DNA from: Isochrysis galbana
Taxonomy: Eukaryota > Haptophyta > Isochrysidales > Isochrysidaceae
Reading direction: 5' to 3'
NCBI GenBank assembly: GCA_018136815.1
Contig: CM030942.1
Location: 2,927,546 to 2,991,545 of the forward strand
Length of the DNA stretch: 64,000 nt
The position numbers were made by a program, and so were the translations under genes. The stretch's first letter is position 1. Each line of letters begins with the position of its first letter. Of the stretch, positions 1 through 8,811 are shown one piece after another. The notes beneath the pieces were generated by a model that was not told the origin of the DNA, searched no databases, and worked only from the letters and a program-made list of their open reading frames with translations.

Positions 1-127
1 GCGAGGCGCTTGACGTTGCCTACGAACACGCCTTCATCAGTGCCTGTTGACTTTGCTTGGCTCTGGTATTTTGTCGACCATGTCACCGTCGGCAATTCAC
101 TGCTCGCTTCTGCTCTGATTTCCTTAG

Positions 128-229
128 GTTATGGCAAATGGCCCCGAGGCGTTACAGACCAAATTCAAAGACGATGCCGAAGTTCGTGAGATGCTCAAGA
201 AGGCCGGCACGCTCTTTGGTCTTGAGTAA
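128..229 (+). CDS. C-terminal exon of a protein entering from the left (hypothetical)
   Basis: An acceptor-like CTTAG at 123-127 is followed by an open frame of 33 codons ending in TAA at 227-229. The peptide contains GPEALQTKFKDDAEV and ends in AGTLFGLE. Its helical, charged character with a DDAEV-type turn recalls short STI1/DP-like helical repeats of co-chaperones, but it is too short to assign. An upstream exon ending near base 39 with a GTGCCT donor is plausible: one frame there reads EALDVAYEHAF. The phases do not join cleanly in the most protein-like frame, so I give only the terminal exon. It could be spurious. Confidence 0.4.
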   Translation, partial: VMANGPEALQTKFKDDAEVREMLKKAGTLFGLE

Positions 230-370
230 TTGGTTTCGCGATAGTGATTTGATGCAATAAGAAGAACTCTGTCTTTTCACATTTTGTGTTCTCGACTATT
301 TGAGTAGCGTTTATTATTTTACTAGTACTACTAGTAGTATTATACATTGGATACGCTATTGATAGCTCAT

Positions 371-545
371 AACTAAGCTTATACTCGGTTGCCTCATGGG
401 GGCGCACGAGCCCCCACCTCTCTCCACTCCTCCCCCGCTGTGGGGGAGGAACCACCCACCCGCCTGCCGTGCCTCATGCTCATGCGCCAAAATATGCAAA
501 ACATATCCTGCATATTTCTATCTGGGCCTAGTGGATGTTCTCTTG
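371..545 (+). repeat. Dispersed repeat copy (AACTAAG...GCC-CATGGGGG family)
   Basis: The segment begins with TAACTAAGCTTATACT and the CATGGGGGCGCACGAGCCCCC block. The same arrangement recurs near 32905-33000, and related blocks lie near 33722 and, inverted, near 16200. The right part (about 487-533, AAATATGCAAAACATATCC onward) recurs inverted at about 58123-58170. The element is non-coding here and probably a truncated mobile element. Confidence 0.6.
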
Positions 546-1718
546 AAGTTGTTCTAGAGCACCAAAGCACCATTCCCTCAAGAGCTTCGTTGTTTTGCTC
601 GCGCAACCCTGGTCATCCGGTGGAAACAGGACCTGTCCTACGAATGCAAGAAGCCACCAATAATCCATGATGATGAGCTCCTCCCTTAATGCCCTGAGGA
701 GATGGAATGCAGTTTTTATTGCCCTCTTTGAGACCTTCAGTGATGCCTTAGCTTGGTTCAGAGGTCCAAGAGTCCGTTTTGCTGCTATACTGTCTCCAAA
801 GGGCTAAAATAAAACTCCTCCGACTTGGGCGCTCCCCGGAAGTGCTGCACCACACACGGCAGGTGGGGCAAAAGTTGGTGAAGACTAGCTCTATAGGCTT
901 GGCCCTGGGGAGCAGGGAGAGCTAAGCATGTATGGGAGGGGAGAGGGGAAGATGAATTGGTTCAGTTGGTGGGAATCCCAGAAATTTCAACCTAAGCTAT
1001 CCTTGAGGCACAAAGGCCAGAATCCTACGAATGCATGGAAATCGTAGGACGCGGTCCTGCAATGTAGGACGGAACCGGCTGACCGAAATAGATAGATAGG
1101 CTCAGTGCATTAATATCGACATTAGCGCATACGTACATATATGTACGTATGTATGTGTGGTTAGTTGTCTAATATGCGCGCAAAGCGCGCTAAGAAATTT
1201 CGAGCGAAATTCGAGCGAAATTTGGGCCGAGCGCCGAGCCGTCCCGAAAGTTGTAGCAATACTAGCGAAATTTAGCAACGAAATTTGGGTGGGTCGGGCG
1301 CGAAACTCTGGCCGGGCGCCGGGCCCAACCGCTACCCACTTAGTAAGTGGAATAGTAGGGGATAGATGAGAGGGTATTTGTGATAGTGCGCAGGTTCACG
1401 CCCGTACCACGACGCTCCAGCTCCTTCAGTGCAGCAGTTCAGTTGTAGTCCGACTAGTAGTCCCACGCACTCGACAATAATATAACGGCCGGAGGCGACG
1501 AGGCGACGGACGGCACGCCGAGGGGAAGAACCTGCCGCGGGGAGGGGCGAGGGACCGAGGGCACGGCGGGGCAGCGTGGGAGGGCGCGAGGCCAATCTCG
1601 GAGCGAGATCGCGTCCTTTCCCTCGCGGAGCGCAGAGAGACCCCCCACAAGATATCTTGTATCTTGGGACCGGAGAATGTTTTAGACGAATCTTCCTGCC
1701 GACGGCCGAAGAGAGGAG

Positions 1719-1721
<3 letters not shown>
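546..1721. other. Gene-less stretch with short motifs only
   Basis: I see no convincing coding region. The stretch holds an AT-rich palindrome around TACGTACATATATGTACGTA (about 1131-1150). It also has several GCGAAATT/GAGCGAAATT units at about 1200-1290 and a short inverted pair of GTCCTAC/GTAGGAC words near 1020-1070. Frames open here have no recognisable domain. Confidence 0.5.

Positions 1722-1759
<38 letters not shown>
1722..1759 (+). repeat. (GA)n microsatellite
   Basis: Nineteen uninterrupted GA dinucleotides. Frames crossing it give arginine-glutamate or serine-leucine strings, which are artefacts of the repeat. Confidence 0.95.
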
Positions 1760-1761
<2 letters not shown>

Positions 1762-2690
1762 TCGCAGGGCGACTGCAGAACGAGAAGTCGAAGTCATGCC
1801 GGTTTATTACCTTAAACGAGCCAACAATTGTAGTGACAGCAAAAACAAAATTCGAATCGCAAATTTCGAGACCAAAATCTGCAAACCTGGACTTGAGACC
1901 ATGGGGAATCCGAATCTGTGTGTCTTGTGCGTCAATGGCAACACGGGGAACTGTTCAGTTGTAATTGTGAGCGCGTCCATTACACGAATATTCATGCCTA
2001 CAGCCTTCAGATGGGCAGGAATACAACACCCTCCCTCCCTCCCTCGCCTCCCTCGCTCTCCCTCTGTCCTCTGTCCTTGCTACTCTCGCCACCGCTCCAT
2101 GCCAGGCCCAGCCGCCACCGCCACCCCTCCCTTCAACCCCAACCCTGACCGAGCGTCGCGTTTCTCCCACGCTGCTGCGCCGCTGCACGATCCGCCGCCA
2201 CCGCTCTCGCGCTCACGACAGGGATGCGACCGCAGAGCACGCCGACGCCGGACGGAGAGCAGCACACCATCACCATCATCATCACAAACATGGGAGTCGC
2301 TGCTCGATGCTCGATGGCGGATGCGGAGCGCAAGCGCAAGACGATGACGAACCTGAAGAACGGAGGGGCCCTCTGGTTGCAGATTTCAGAAGCCCCGGCC
2401 ACCCCAGAGAGAGTCGGCCGGCCGGCCGCCGAGCTCTCCGCTGTGCGGCCGCCCGAACAAAAAACAGATGTGTTTTGGGCCTCCGAAAAGAAGCACTGTT
2501 CCTGTGTTTCCGATGCAGGATGAGAAGGAAGAATCGAGAGGGGAAGCCGACCGAGACTTGGCCAGGGACGCCTGCGGCGCGAGTGGAAGGAGAGTATGGC
2601 GAGATGGCGAGATGGCGAGGAGAGGGGATGAGTCCATCCTCCTCTCGTGGGCCAAAAGGGTCGGGCCCACGCCACACAGGAGGAGATCCC
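1760..2690. other. Gene-less stretch upstream of the C/CT-rich block
   Basis: GC-rich mixed sequence with several long overlapping frames on both strands, none with a recognisable fold. The openness reflects base composition. No splice-consistent exon chain was found. Confidence 0.4.
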
Positions 2691-2866
2691 CCCCCCCGCG
2701 CCCCCCGCGCCGCCCCCCGCGCCGCCCCCCCCCGCCCCCTCCCCTTCCCCCCGCGCGCCGCCCCTTCCCCCCCGCCGCCCTTCCCCCCCCCCCCCCCCCC
2801 CCCCGGCGCGACCATCCATCCCCTTCCGTTTCGTCGATGGGGACCGCCCCTCTCCTCTCTCTCTCT

Positions 2867-2899
<33 letters not shown>

Positions 2900-2950
2900 C
2901 CTCTCCCTGCCTCTCTCACCCTCTCTCTCTCCCTCTCTCTTTCTCTCTCC

Positions 2951-2990
<40 letters not shown>

Positions 2991-3173
2991 GGGGGGGGGG
3001 GGATGGCCTCCCAGCTCTCTCTCTCTCCTCTCTCTCTCAGCTCTCTCGCCCTCCTCGCGCCCCGCCGCCGATCGCGTCCATTCTAATCCCAAGAGCTCGT
3101 CAAGTCAAAGAAAGAGAGGGCCCCCTCGGCCCCCCTCGCCCTCTCCCCCGCTTCCCCCCCCCTCCCTCTCTCC

Positions 3174-3216
<43 letters not shown>

Positions 3217-3250
3217 CCCCCCCCCCCCCCCCCCCCTCTCTCTCTCTCTC
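2691..3250. repeat. Compound poly-C / (CT)n / poly-G low-complexity block
   Basis: C-runs of up to about 18 lie at 2691-2803. CT-dominated tracts lie at 2853-2990, followed by G runs at 2990-3002. Further C/CT tracts lie at 3150-3250 with a long C run near 3213-3235. These polypyrimidine mirror-type tracts can adopt triplex or quadruplex-like forms. The block lies 0.7-1.2 kb upstream of the TPR gene, and CT continues in weaker form to about 3900. Confidence 0.9.
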
Positions 3251-3924
3251 CTCTCCGTCTTCGGGGCGGAGTTTCGCGCGCCGCTCTCCCTCGTCACTCC
3301 TCTATCCACCCCGCCTTCTTCTCTCTCCCCATCGCCGACTCTCCCCCCTTTACCCCCACCCCCACCCACCCCTTGCGGGTGCTGCAGTCTCTCTCTCTCC
3401 CTGAAAGAACAAGATGTGCGGCCATTCTTTTCTTCAGAGTCCCCCCCGAGGCCATCTCTATATTCCATCGCCCCCCCCCCCCCGCAGACTTCTCGCGGCG
3501 GTGGGAGAGAGAGAGAGAGAGAGGGCTACTCTCATCCCTCTACACACCACAGTCTATTCTTCCGTCTCTCTCCCCCCCCACCGGAGAATTCTCAAAGCCC
3601 GGTCTGGATCTCTTCTCTCTATTTTGTCCTTCTTCCACACAACATTAGAAGCTCCGTGTGACGGAAAGATGGACTTGGAGAACTCACATAGAGAGAGAGA
3701 GGGTCTCCCCCCTGATCATCCCCACGGCGTCTCGAAAGGGGTTCCTCGGGGGGGTCACCCGCCTTTATTCAATGAAACGGCCGAAAACACAATAGAGTGC
3801 GGGCTGCGACTCCCCTTTGCGTCCCGCGTCCGCACTTCTCGCCCTCCTCTCCCCCTCTCCAACCCCCCTCTCCCTCTTCCCCCCCCCCCTTCCCTTGCTT
3901 TCCGGCCGGGAGTAGGGTGGGCAG

Positions 3925-5448
3925 ATGCGCGAGATGATCAGCAGCTGGTGGAAGGCCCGCGCTGTAGGCTCCTCCTCCTCCGCGGACGCCGGCTCGCAGT
4001 CCTCGCTCATAGCTTCCAGCTCAACCTCCGCCTCGATGCCCTGCGAAGAGAACGTCAATGAAGACTTCGGCTCGATCCCTGCAGCACAGACGTGCCCTGA
4101 AGCGCTCGACGAGCTCAGGAGTAGGTTAGGTCCGTCCAACCCCAGTGTTCTCGCATACACAGTCGCGCTAGCGGATCGCCAGAGGGGCGGGCGCCACCTG
4201 CAGGACGCGGAGCGTTTGTTGAGGGAAGCCCTGCAGCTTCTGCCTGAGGTGTTTGGCCCACACCACAAGATGACGCTCGACGCGAAAGTCTCGCTGGCAT
4301 CACTGCTGCATCTTCGCCAGGAAACGAGGGAGTCCGAGCAGTTGCTGCGTGAGGCCCTCGACGCGTTGGACATGTATCATGACCCCAAGAGCTCTTTACA
4401 AGCGCGTGAGCTGCTCTTGACGATCCACGTGATACAAGGCCGGAAGGTGGAGGCAATACCCTTGATGCGAAAGCAGCTGCATAGCCATTGTGAAGCTCTG
4501 GGGTTTGAGCACGAGGCGACCCTGGCTGTTGCAACTGAGTTCGCCTGGCTGCTTCAATCCAACGGCGAGCTGGACGAAGCAGAGTCCCTCTTCCGAAACA
4601 TTGTGGACCGTCGCCGTGAGCTGATGGGTGCACGCAGTTCCAAGGCGCGAGAAGCTCTCAACGGACTAGCCATGCTGCTTTTTACGAAGGGCAATCTTGC
4701 CGAGGCAGAGAGTGTACTCCGCGAATTCGTCGACGCTCAGCGAAGATTCCTGGGGCCGCGCCATCCGCATGCCCTCTCTGCCGCAAGTACCCTAGGGGCA
4801 CTTTTACTCGACCGCAGCCGCTTGGCTGAGGCGGAGGAAGTGGTGCGCGAGGCGCTCGCGGATCAAACTTCTTCGCTTGGCCATTCGCACAGGAGTACAT
4901 TGCAATCCATGAACACGCTCGTCGGCATCCTTTGCGCTCAAGGAAGATACTCCGAGGCGGAGCCGATGTGTCAAGCTGTATTAGAAGGCCCCCGCAAGCG
5001 CCTTGGACACCTGCATGTGGATACGCTCGGGTCGATCTGCCGGCTATCAATGTTGCTTATGGGGCAGGCGCAATACTCTGCGGCAGAGACCGTCTGTTAC
5101 GAGAGCCTCGGTACAATGCGCCGGGTGCTGGGGTCGGATCATCCGGTTACGCTTGCCCAGTTGCGTAACTTGGCGGAAGCCCTGGTTGCTCGCGGCGCGA
5201 CGGATGAGGCGAGATCTGCAGTGTCCGAAGCGCTGTCTGGTCTGCGGCGACGGCTTGGGCCTTGCCACCCTGCTATTTTCGAATGTCGCGCGATGGAGGC
5301 GCACGTCGGAGTTGTTGAGACTAACGGTGCCACCAATGCGATGGCAACAATGCATGCCGTCGTGGACGACATGCGCACTTCTCTCGGCGGCCCGCATTTT
5401 TTGACTCAAAAATATGATGCCATACTTCGGCAATTCGACCGTCGTTGA
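3925..5448 (+). CDS. Kinesin-light-chain-like tetratricopeptide repeat protein
   Basis: A 507-residue single-exon frame. Residues 1-45 are a serine/alanine-rich leader. From about residue 60 to the end there are about eight or nine consecutive 42-residue helical-pair units of the kinesin light chain/TPR_10-TPR_12 type. Repeated signatures include EAERLLREAL, AEAESVLREF and LGPRHPHAL-like turns, so G-x-x-HP-x-TL phrases recur at 42-residue spacing. Such repeats form superhelical protein-binding scaffolds. No kinase, NB-ARC or other catalytic domain is attached, so a partner-binding or adaptor role is an inference. The start is the first ATG in frame, just after a C/CT-rich leader. The last unit (residues about 450-507) is degenerate, as a capping repeat often is. 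Confidence 0.85.
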   Translation: MREMISSWWKARAVGSSSSADAGSQSSLIASSSTSASMPCEENVNEDFGSIPAAQTCPEALDELRSRLGPSNPSVLAYTVALADRQRGGRHLQDAERLLREALQLLPEVFGPHHKMTLDAKVSLASLLHLRQETRESEQLLREALDALDMYHDPKSSLQARELLLTIHVIQGRKVEAIPLMRKQLHSHCEALGFEHEATLAVATEFAWLLQSNGELDEAESLFRNIVDRRRELMGARSSKAREALNGLAMLLFTKGNLAEAESVLREFVDAQRRFLGPRHPHALSAASTLGALLLDRSRLAEAEEVVREALADQTSSLGHSHRSTLQSMNTLVGILCAQGRYSEAEPMCQAVLEGPRKRLGHLHVDTLGSICRLSMLLMGQAQYSAAETVCYESLGTMRRVLGSDHPVTLAQLRNLAEALVARGATDEARSAVSEALSGLRRRLGPCHPAIFECRAMEAHVGVVETNGATNAMATMHAVVDDMRTSLGGPHFLTQKYDAILRQFDRR

Positions 5449-5865
5449 AGCCAAGAATTGGAGAGCCCGGCGTAGTCCAGGCCGTAGCAGATGCTCGCCA
5501 ATGCGGGCATGCCCGTGTTGCTCTTGCAAGAACTGGGTAGGAATTTGGAAGGGAAGTGGGCAAGGAGGTTGGGTTGGGCGGTATGAACCTTAATTTCTCC
5601 GGGAGGGTTGGGGGCAAAACCATACCTCTACCTGGTCAACTGCGTGTTCAGCGCATTTTTCAGCACGCTTTCGCCAGATGCATATGTAACCGTCTTTGAT
5701 AGTCTTTGAGAATAGGGACACGGGGCGCGCGCCGCTCCCCATGAAGGCATTTGCAAAGGCCCTTGGACAATCTCGAAAATCTCTCTGTGAACGAAATCGG
5801 TTATGAGCGGATGAAGGCATTTGCCGAGGAGTGATTTTGTGCCTGCTCCGCACTCACTGCAAACA
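5449..5865. other. 3' flank of TPR gene, no gene seen
   Basis: A minus-strand frame (5628-5954) is open but lacks recognisable domains and overlaps the F-box remnant in antisense. Probably UTR and spacer. Confidence 0.4.
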
Positions 5866-6006
5866 ATGCTCGATGTGCTATCAGAAGATGTGCTTGAACT
5901 GATCGCCGGGTGTTTGCAGTTGGCTGACCTACAGCCTACAGTGATTTCGATCATGTTGCCGCTCCCTGTCCTCCTTGTACCGTTCCGAGCTTGTGGCTCT
6001 TGCTAG
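5866..6006 (+). pseudogene. F-box-like fragment, apparently frameshifted
   Basis: From the ATG at 5866 the frame reads an F-box-like start: MLDVLSEDVLELIAGCL followed by LADLQ. This matches the L-x-x-DVL-x-x-I...L...DL core that binds Skp1 in SCF ubiquitin ligases. The expected second half (a V-x-CR-x-x-R-x-L-like helix) appears in another frame about 20 bases later as CCRSLSSLYRSELVALA, separated from the first by a stop. A +1/-1 shift near 5940-5960 would join them. A GTGAG donor-like site follows at 6007. Either this is a decayed F-box gene, or a short intron or sequence error breaks it. No downstream substrate-recognition domain is visible. Confidence 0.4.
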
Positions 6007-6479
6007 GTGAGTGGAGCAAGGGTGCCTTCGGCCCCGGGACTGCCCGTGCCAGCGTGATCAGTGACGAAAATTCAGGACTTGTTGGTAGCTGTGGTGGTGT
6101 GGATGGAGTTGTGGATCATAGGTAGGCATTGTATGAACAGAGGGTGTGGGGGCAGGAACGAGGAGGGGCCGGGAGACATCGGGCGCGGGGCTTGTGTATG
6201 AACAGGGGGCGGGGCTACCCCTGGCGGGCCGCCCAGGGGCTCGGCACATGGACGGGATCAGCACATGGGAGCATCACGGGACTGGGGGTCTCAGGCGTCA
6301 GACATCAGTGTCGCATCCGCGATCGACCTTTTTGTTTGCTAGAAGTTGTCTGCGTTTCTATGTCCCCTCCTTGTAGGCTAGCCACTAGTCACCGTTGCAA
6401 GATCCTACATTCGCCCATTCGCCCTCTTTGCCCTCGCCTCCTTTGGCGCCTCCCTTGTCACCTGCTTGCCAGTGATGGT

Positions 6480-6900
6480 GCATCAGTCCGTCAGCTGACA
6501 CCAATTTCGAGCTAACACTGACATCAGTAGCTGATGTCAGCTGATGAGGTCCATCAGCTGACATCACCTCAAAGGCTCTGAGCGAGCAGAATATCAGCTG
6601 ACATCAGTGACCTATGTCTTTGCTGCAGATGTGAATACCACATAACGCCCAATTCTGGTCTGTTGACGGGCCCTTAGCGGCTCAGGTTGCCCTGCGCGTG
6701 CGGTGTGCGACGCTGGGCATGGGTTCGAACCCCAGCTTGGCATATTTTTCATTTTTTTTTCTTTGGCTGTAGAAAGTAAAGAGGACTGCGGGTTTTGTTT
6801 TTCTCCCCGCTCCAAGCTGCTGACAACTGACAACTGACATCAGTTGTCAGCTTGAGGTGAACTGACACTGATGTAAAAAGCTGACGTCAGTACTGATGCA
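6480..6900. repeat. CTGACATCAG-rich repeat block with perfect hairpin
   Basis: The words CAGCTGACATCA, CTGATGTCAG and CTGACATCAG occur about ten times in both orientations. A perfect 15-bp stem lies at 6532-6546 / 6552-6566 around a 5-base loop. A tRNA-like sequence sits inside the block. The arrangement suggests a foldback or SINE-like insertion. Confidence 0.65.
6668..6766 (+). ncRNA. tRNA-like sequence, possible SINE head or tRNA relic
   Basis: A B-box-like GGGTTCGAACCCC lies at 6721-6733 in a TTCGAAC T-loop with four stem pairs. An A-box-like TTAGCGGCTCAGG lies about 47 bases upstream (6674-6686), a normal tRNA spacing. T-runs at about 6744-6761 could end Pol III transcription. The 3' acceptor-side bases CTTGGCA have no good partner at the expected 5' position, so this is not a canonical functional tRNA. 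A tRNA-derived SINE head or a decayed tRNA fits better. Confidence 0.4.
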
Positions 6901-7089
6901 CCATCACTGCTGCTTGCCCCTCACCTGGCTTACCTCCTTGCGTGCTCCTCGCGTTTTTAGGCTAAGTCGCGCGTTCAGGTATCGCCGGTGCAAGGAACCG
7001 CACCCTTGTGTGACCCTGATTTCCCCTCAAGTGTTGGCCGTTGGATTATATCGTGGCACTGCTTTACTTTGGTCTTCATCAACTCTCTT

Positions 7090-7494
7090 AAGGGTTTTCG
7101 AAAGATTCCTTCCTTATTCCTGTGAGTAACTGTCGCCCCCGTCGGATCGTCCGTCGCCCCGTGCCGCTCTCTTGTCGGCATTCTCTTCCTTGTTCGGTCT
7201 GCCAGTAGGTGCCTGTGCGTTCCGTGATGAGGATACGTAAGTGTGGAGAGTGTTGACGTGAGTGTGGTGCCGTGTCGTCAGTCCATCGGACACTATCCGT
7301 CTTTCGTCTGTCGTTCTTCGTTCGTCGCTCTCGTTCTCGTTCTCGCTCGTTCCCGTTCTGGCTCCCTCGTTCAGTACCAAACCCCTCCAATCCCTCAGCC
7401 CCAGCCCCAGCCTATCCACCGCCAATCGCCCAACCATGTTTGCTCCGTCCTCGCGCTCGCCCTCGCCCAAGCCCGACCTCCCGCCTTCCTCGAG
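7090..7494 (+). mobile_element. LINE-like 5' fragment with short ORF start
   Basis: A TCGTTCTCG-rich leader precedes an ATG at 7437 opening on MFAPSSRSPSPKPDLPPSS. A second locus at about 21820-22045 has the same kind of leader and a similar start, MSLSPPSSPSLKPTCPPSS, with the nucleotide match ending at CGCCTTCCTC (about 7494). Beyond that point the sequence changes into an oppositely oriented element. I infer a 5' leader plus beginning of a retroelement ORF1, truncated. Confidence 0.5.
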
Positions 7495-8352
7495 GAGGTG
7501 GTGTCGCGCTGCTTTAGGGGTGTTGGCGGCGCACTTGTGCCGGTATAGGCATCCGCCGCCTAGAGCACATTGTCCGTGTTTCGGACGTTTCGCCGGGGGC
7601 ATGTCCTCGATGCGCGGGAAGGCGCACGAGATGAGGCACGTCTCGCCGGACCATGCTTCTTCAAGGCTGTGCGAGCGGTTGCACCTCTTGCCCTTGATGT
7701 TCATGGGGCATTTGCCCATTGGGAAGCGCGTGCACGCCTCCCGATTCTGGGGCGATCACCTCGTGGGGTGAGGCAAATTGTGTGGTGTTGTGTTGAGGCG
7801 GATTTGGCTCCGATTGTGGGTCCGCCCGCTTGCGCGAGGGCGGCGGGTTATGCTTGGCTTGTTGAGGTGGGGCTTGTCTTGCTTCTTGGGGGAGTTTCCC
7901 TTTGGCGCCGGCCGCCTCAGCGTAGGACTTCTGTGCAATGTTGTTGGGGGGGTTGGAAGCCGTAAAGGCCCCAAGAATTGTTTGTTGTGTCAAGTGCCCG
8001 CCCACGAGGGGTGCACTGCTGGTAGGAGTTGCCGCCATGGGGGTGGCAGCAAGGCTGCCACCCACCATGGGGAGTCCTTGATGCACTGGCAAGCCAGTCG
8101 AGGCGTCGAGGCAGGCGGCAGAGCCAGGGACTGGCTCTGCTGGTCTGCACAGGGCTCTCCCTGTTCCCTGCTTCTGTGCCTGGTGGGGAGGCGAGGGAGG
8201 CAGGATCATGTCGACGTCGCTGTCGGTAAGGGGAGCGGCCTGTGAGCGCTTCGGCTCCGGCGGCTTGGGGCGGCCCCTGTGGGGCGTCGTGACGGCGGAG
8301 GGCTGGGGATCAGGAGCGGTCGGCGCGCGCTCCAGCTCGCTCGAACTATAAC
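7495..8352 (-). mobile_element. Retroelement ORF1-like (gag-like) fragment
   Basis: Read on the minus strand from about 8352 (just after AAACTATTGTTATAGTT), the frame starts with an ERAPTAPDPQP-type leader and is proline/alanine rich. It carries a SYAEAAG motif near 7925, the kind of SYA-x-A word common in LINE ORF1 proteins. In a second frame (7719-7500) it has cysteine-histidine clusters of C-x8-C-x3-H and C-x5-C-x3-H spacing, consistent with nucleic-acid-binding knuckles. The two frames need a shift near 7720, so this copy is probably dead. Related copies lie at about 14480-14955 and 59300-59760, with matching leaders beginning MERAA. No reverse transcriptase follows. Confidence 0.55.
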
Positions 8353-8811
8353 AATAGTTTTTGTCTCACAACTGAGGAAGCTCAAGGTGCAAGTCACCCT
8401 GTGATCACGAGGCGTGGAGGGAGGGGGATCAAACATCCTAGTGATTATAATATGTATGTATGCGGGGGTATAATTTCGCCCCTGATTTGGGTGGTGCACC
8501 GGGACTTTTGATGGCCCGCACCTTGACGCACAGCGTGCAGCACCAGCTCCCAGTATCCTAGTATTGAAACGTAGCGGTGGTACGCGTGCAGCCGTGTGCA
8601 AGGTATAGTAGTAATATTATACTGAATGACAAATGAGACGCCGAGCACATATGATGGGCATTTAATGTCTCATGCGCTCATAGCAACAACCCACAGGCGC
8701 GCTCCGACGATTTGATGTGTAAATCGATTGCATCTTCGGGTGCGAGAGTGCGCTTGGTGCTTTCTTTTGGAGTCTTCCTTGGCCTCAACAATCGCGCCCC
8801 GGCATCACTGG
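8353..8811. other. Gene-less spacer (3' flank of PPR-TrmB gene)
   Basis: AT-richer spacer, likely including the 3' UTR of the minus-strand gene that ends at 8812. Nothing else supported. Confidence 0.5.

Noticed and set aside
2307-3661. Several long overlapping plus-strand frames rich in Ser, Leu and Pro
   Set aside because: They are produced by CT/C tracts, give low-complexity peptides in all three frames and contain no recognisable fold.
6612-6833. Minus-strand frame across the tRNA-like sequence
   Set aside because: Typical false peptide from antisense of a tRNA-like B-box; not protein coding.
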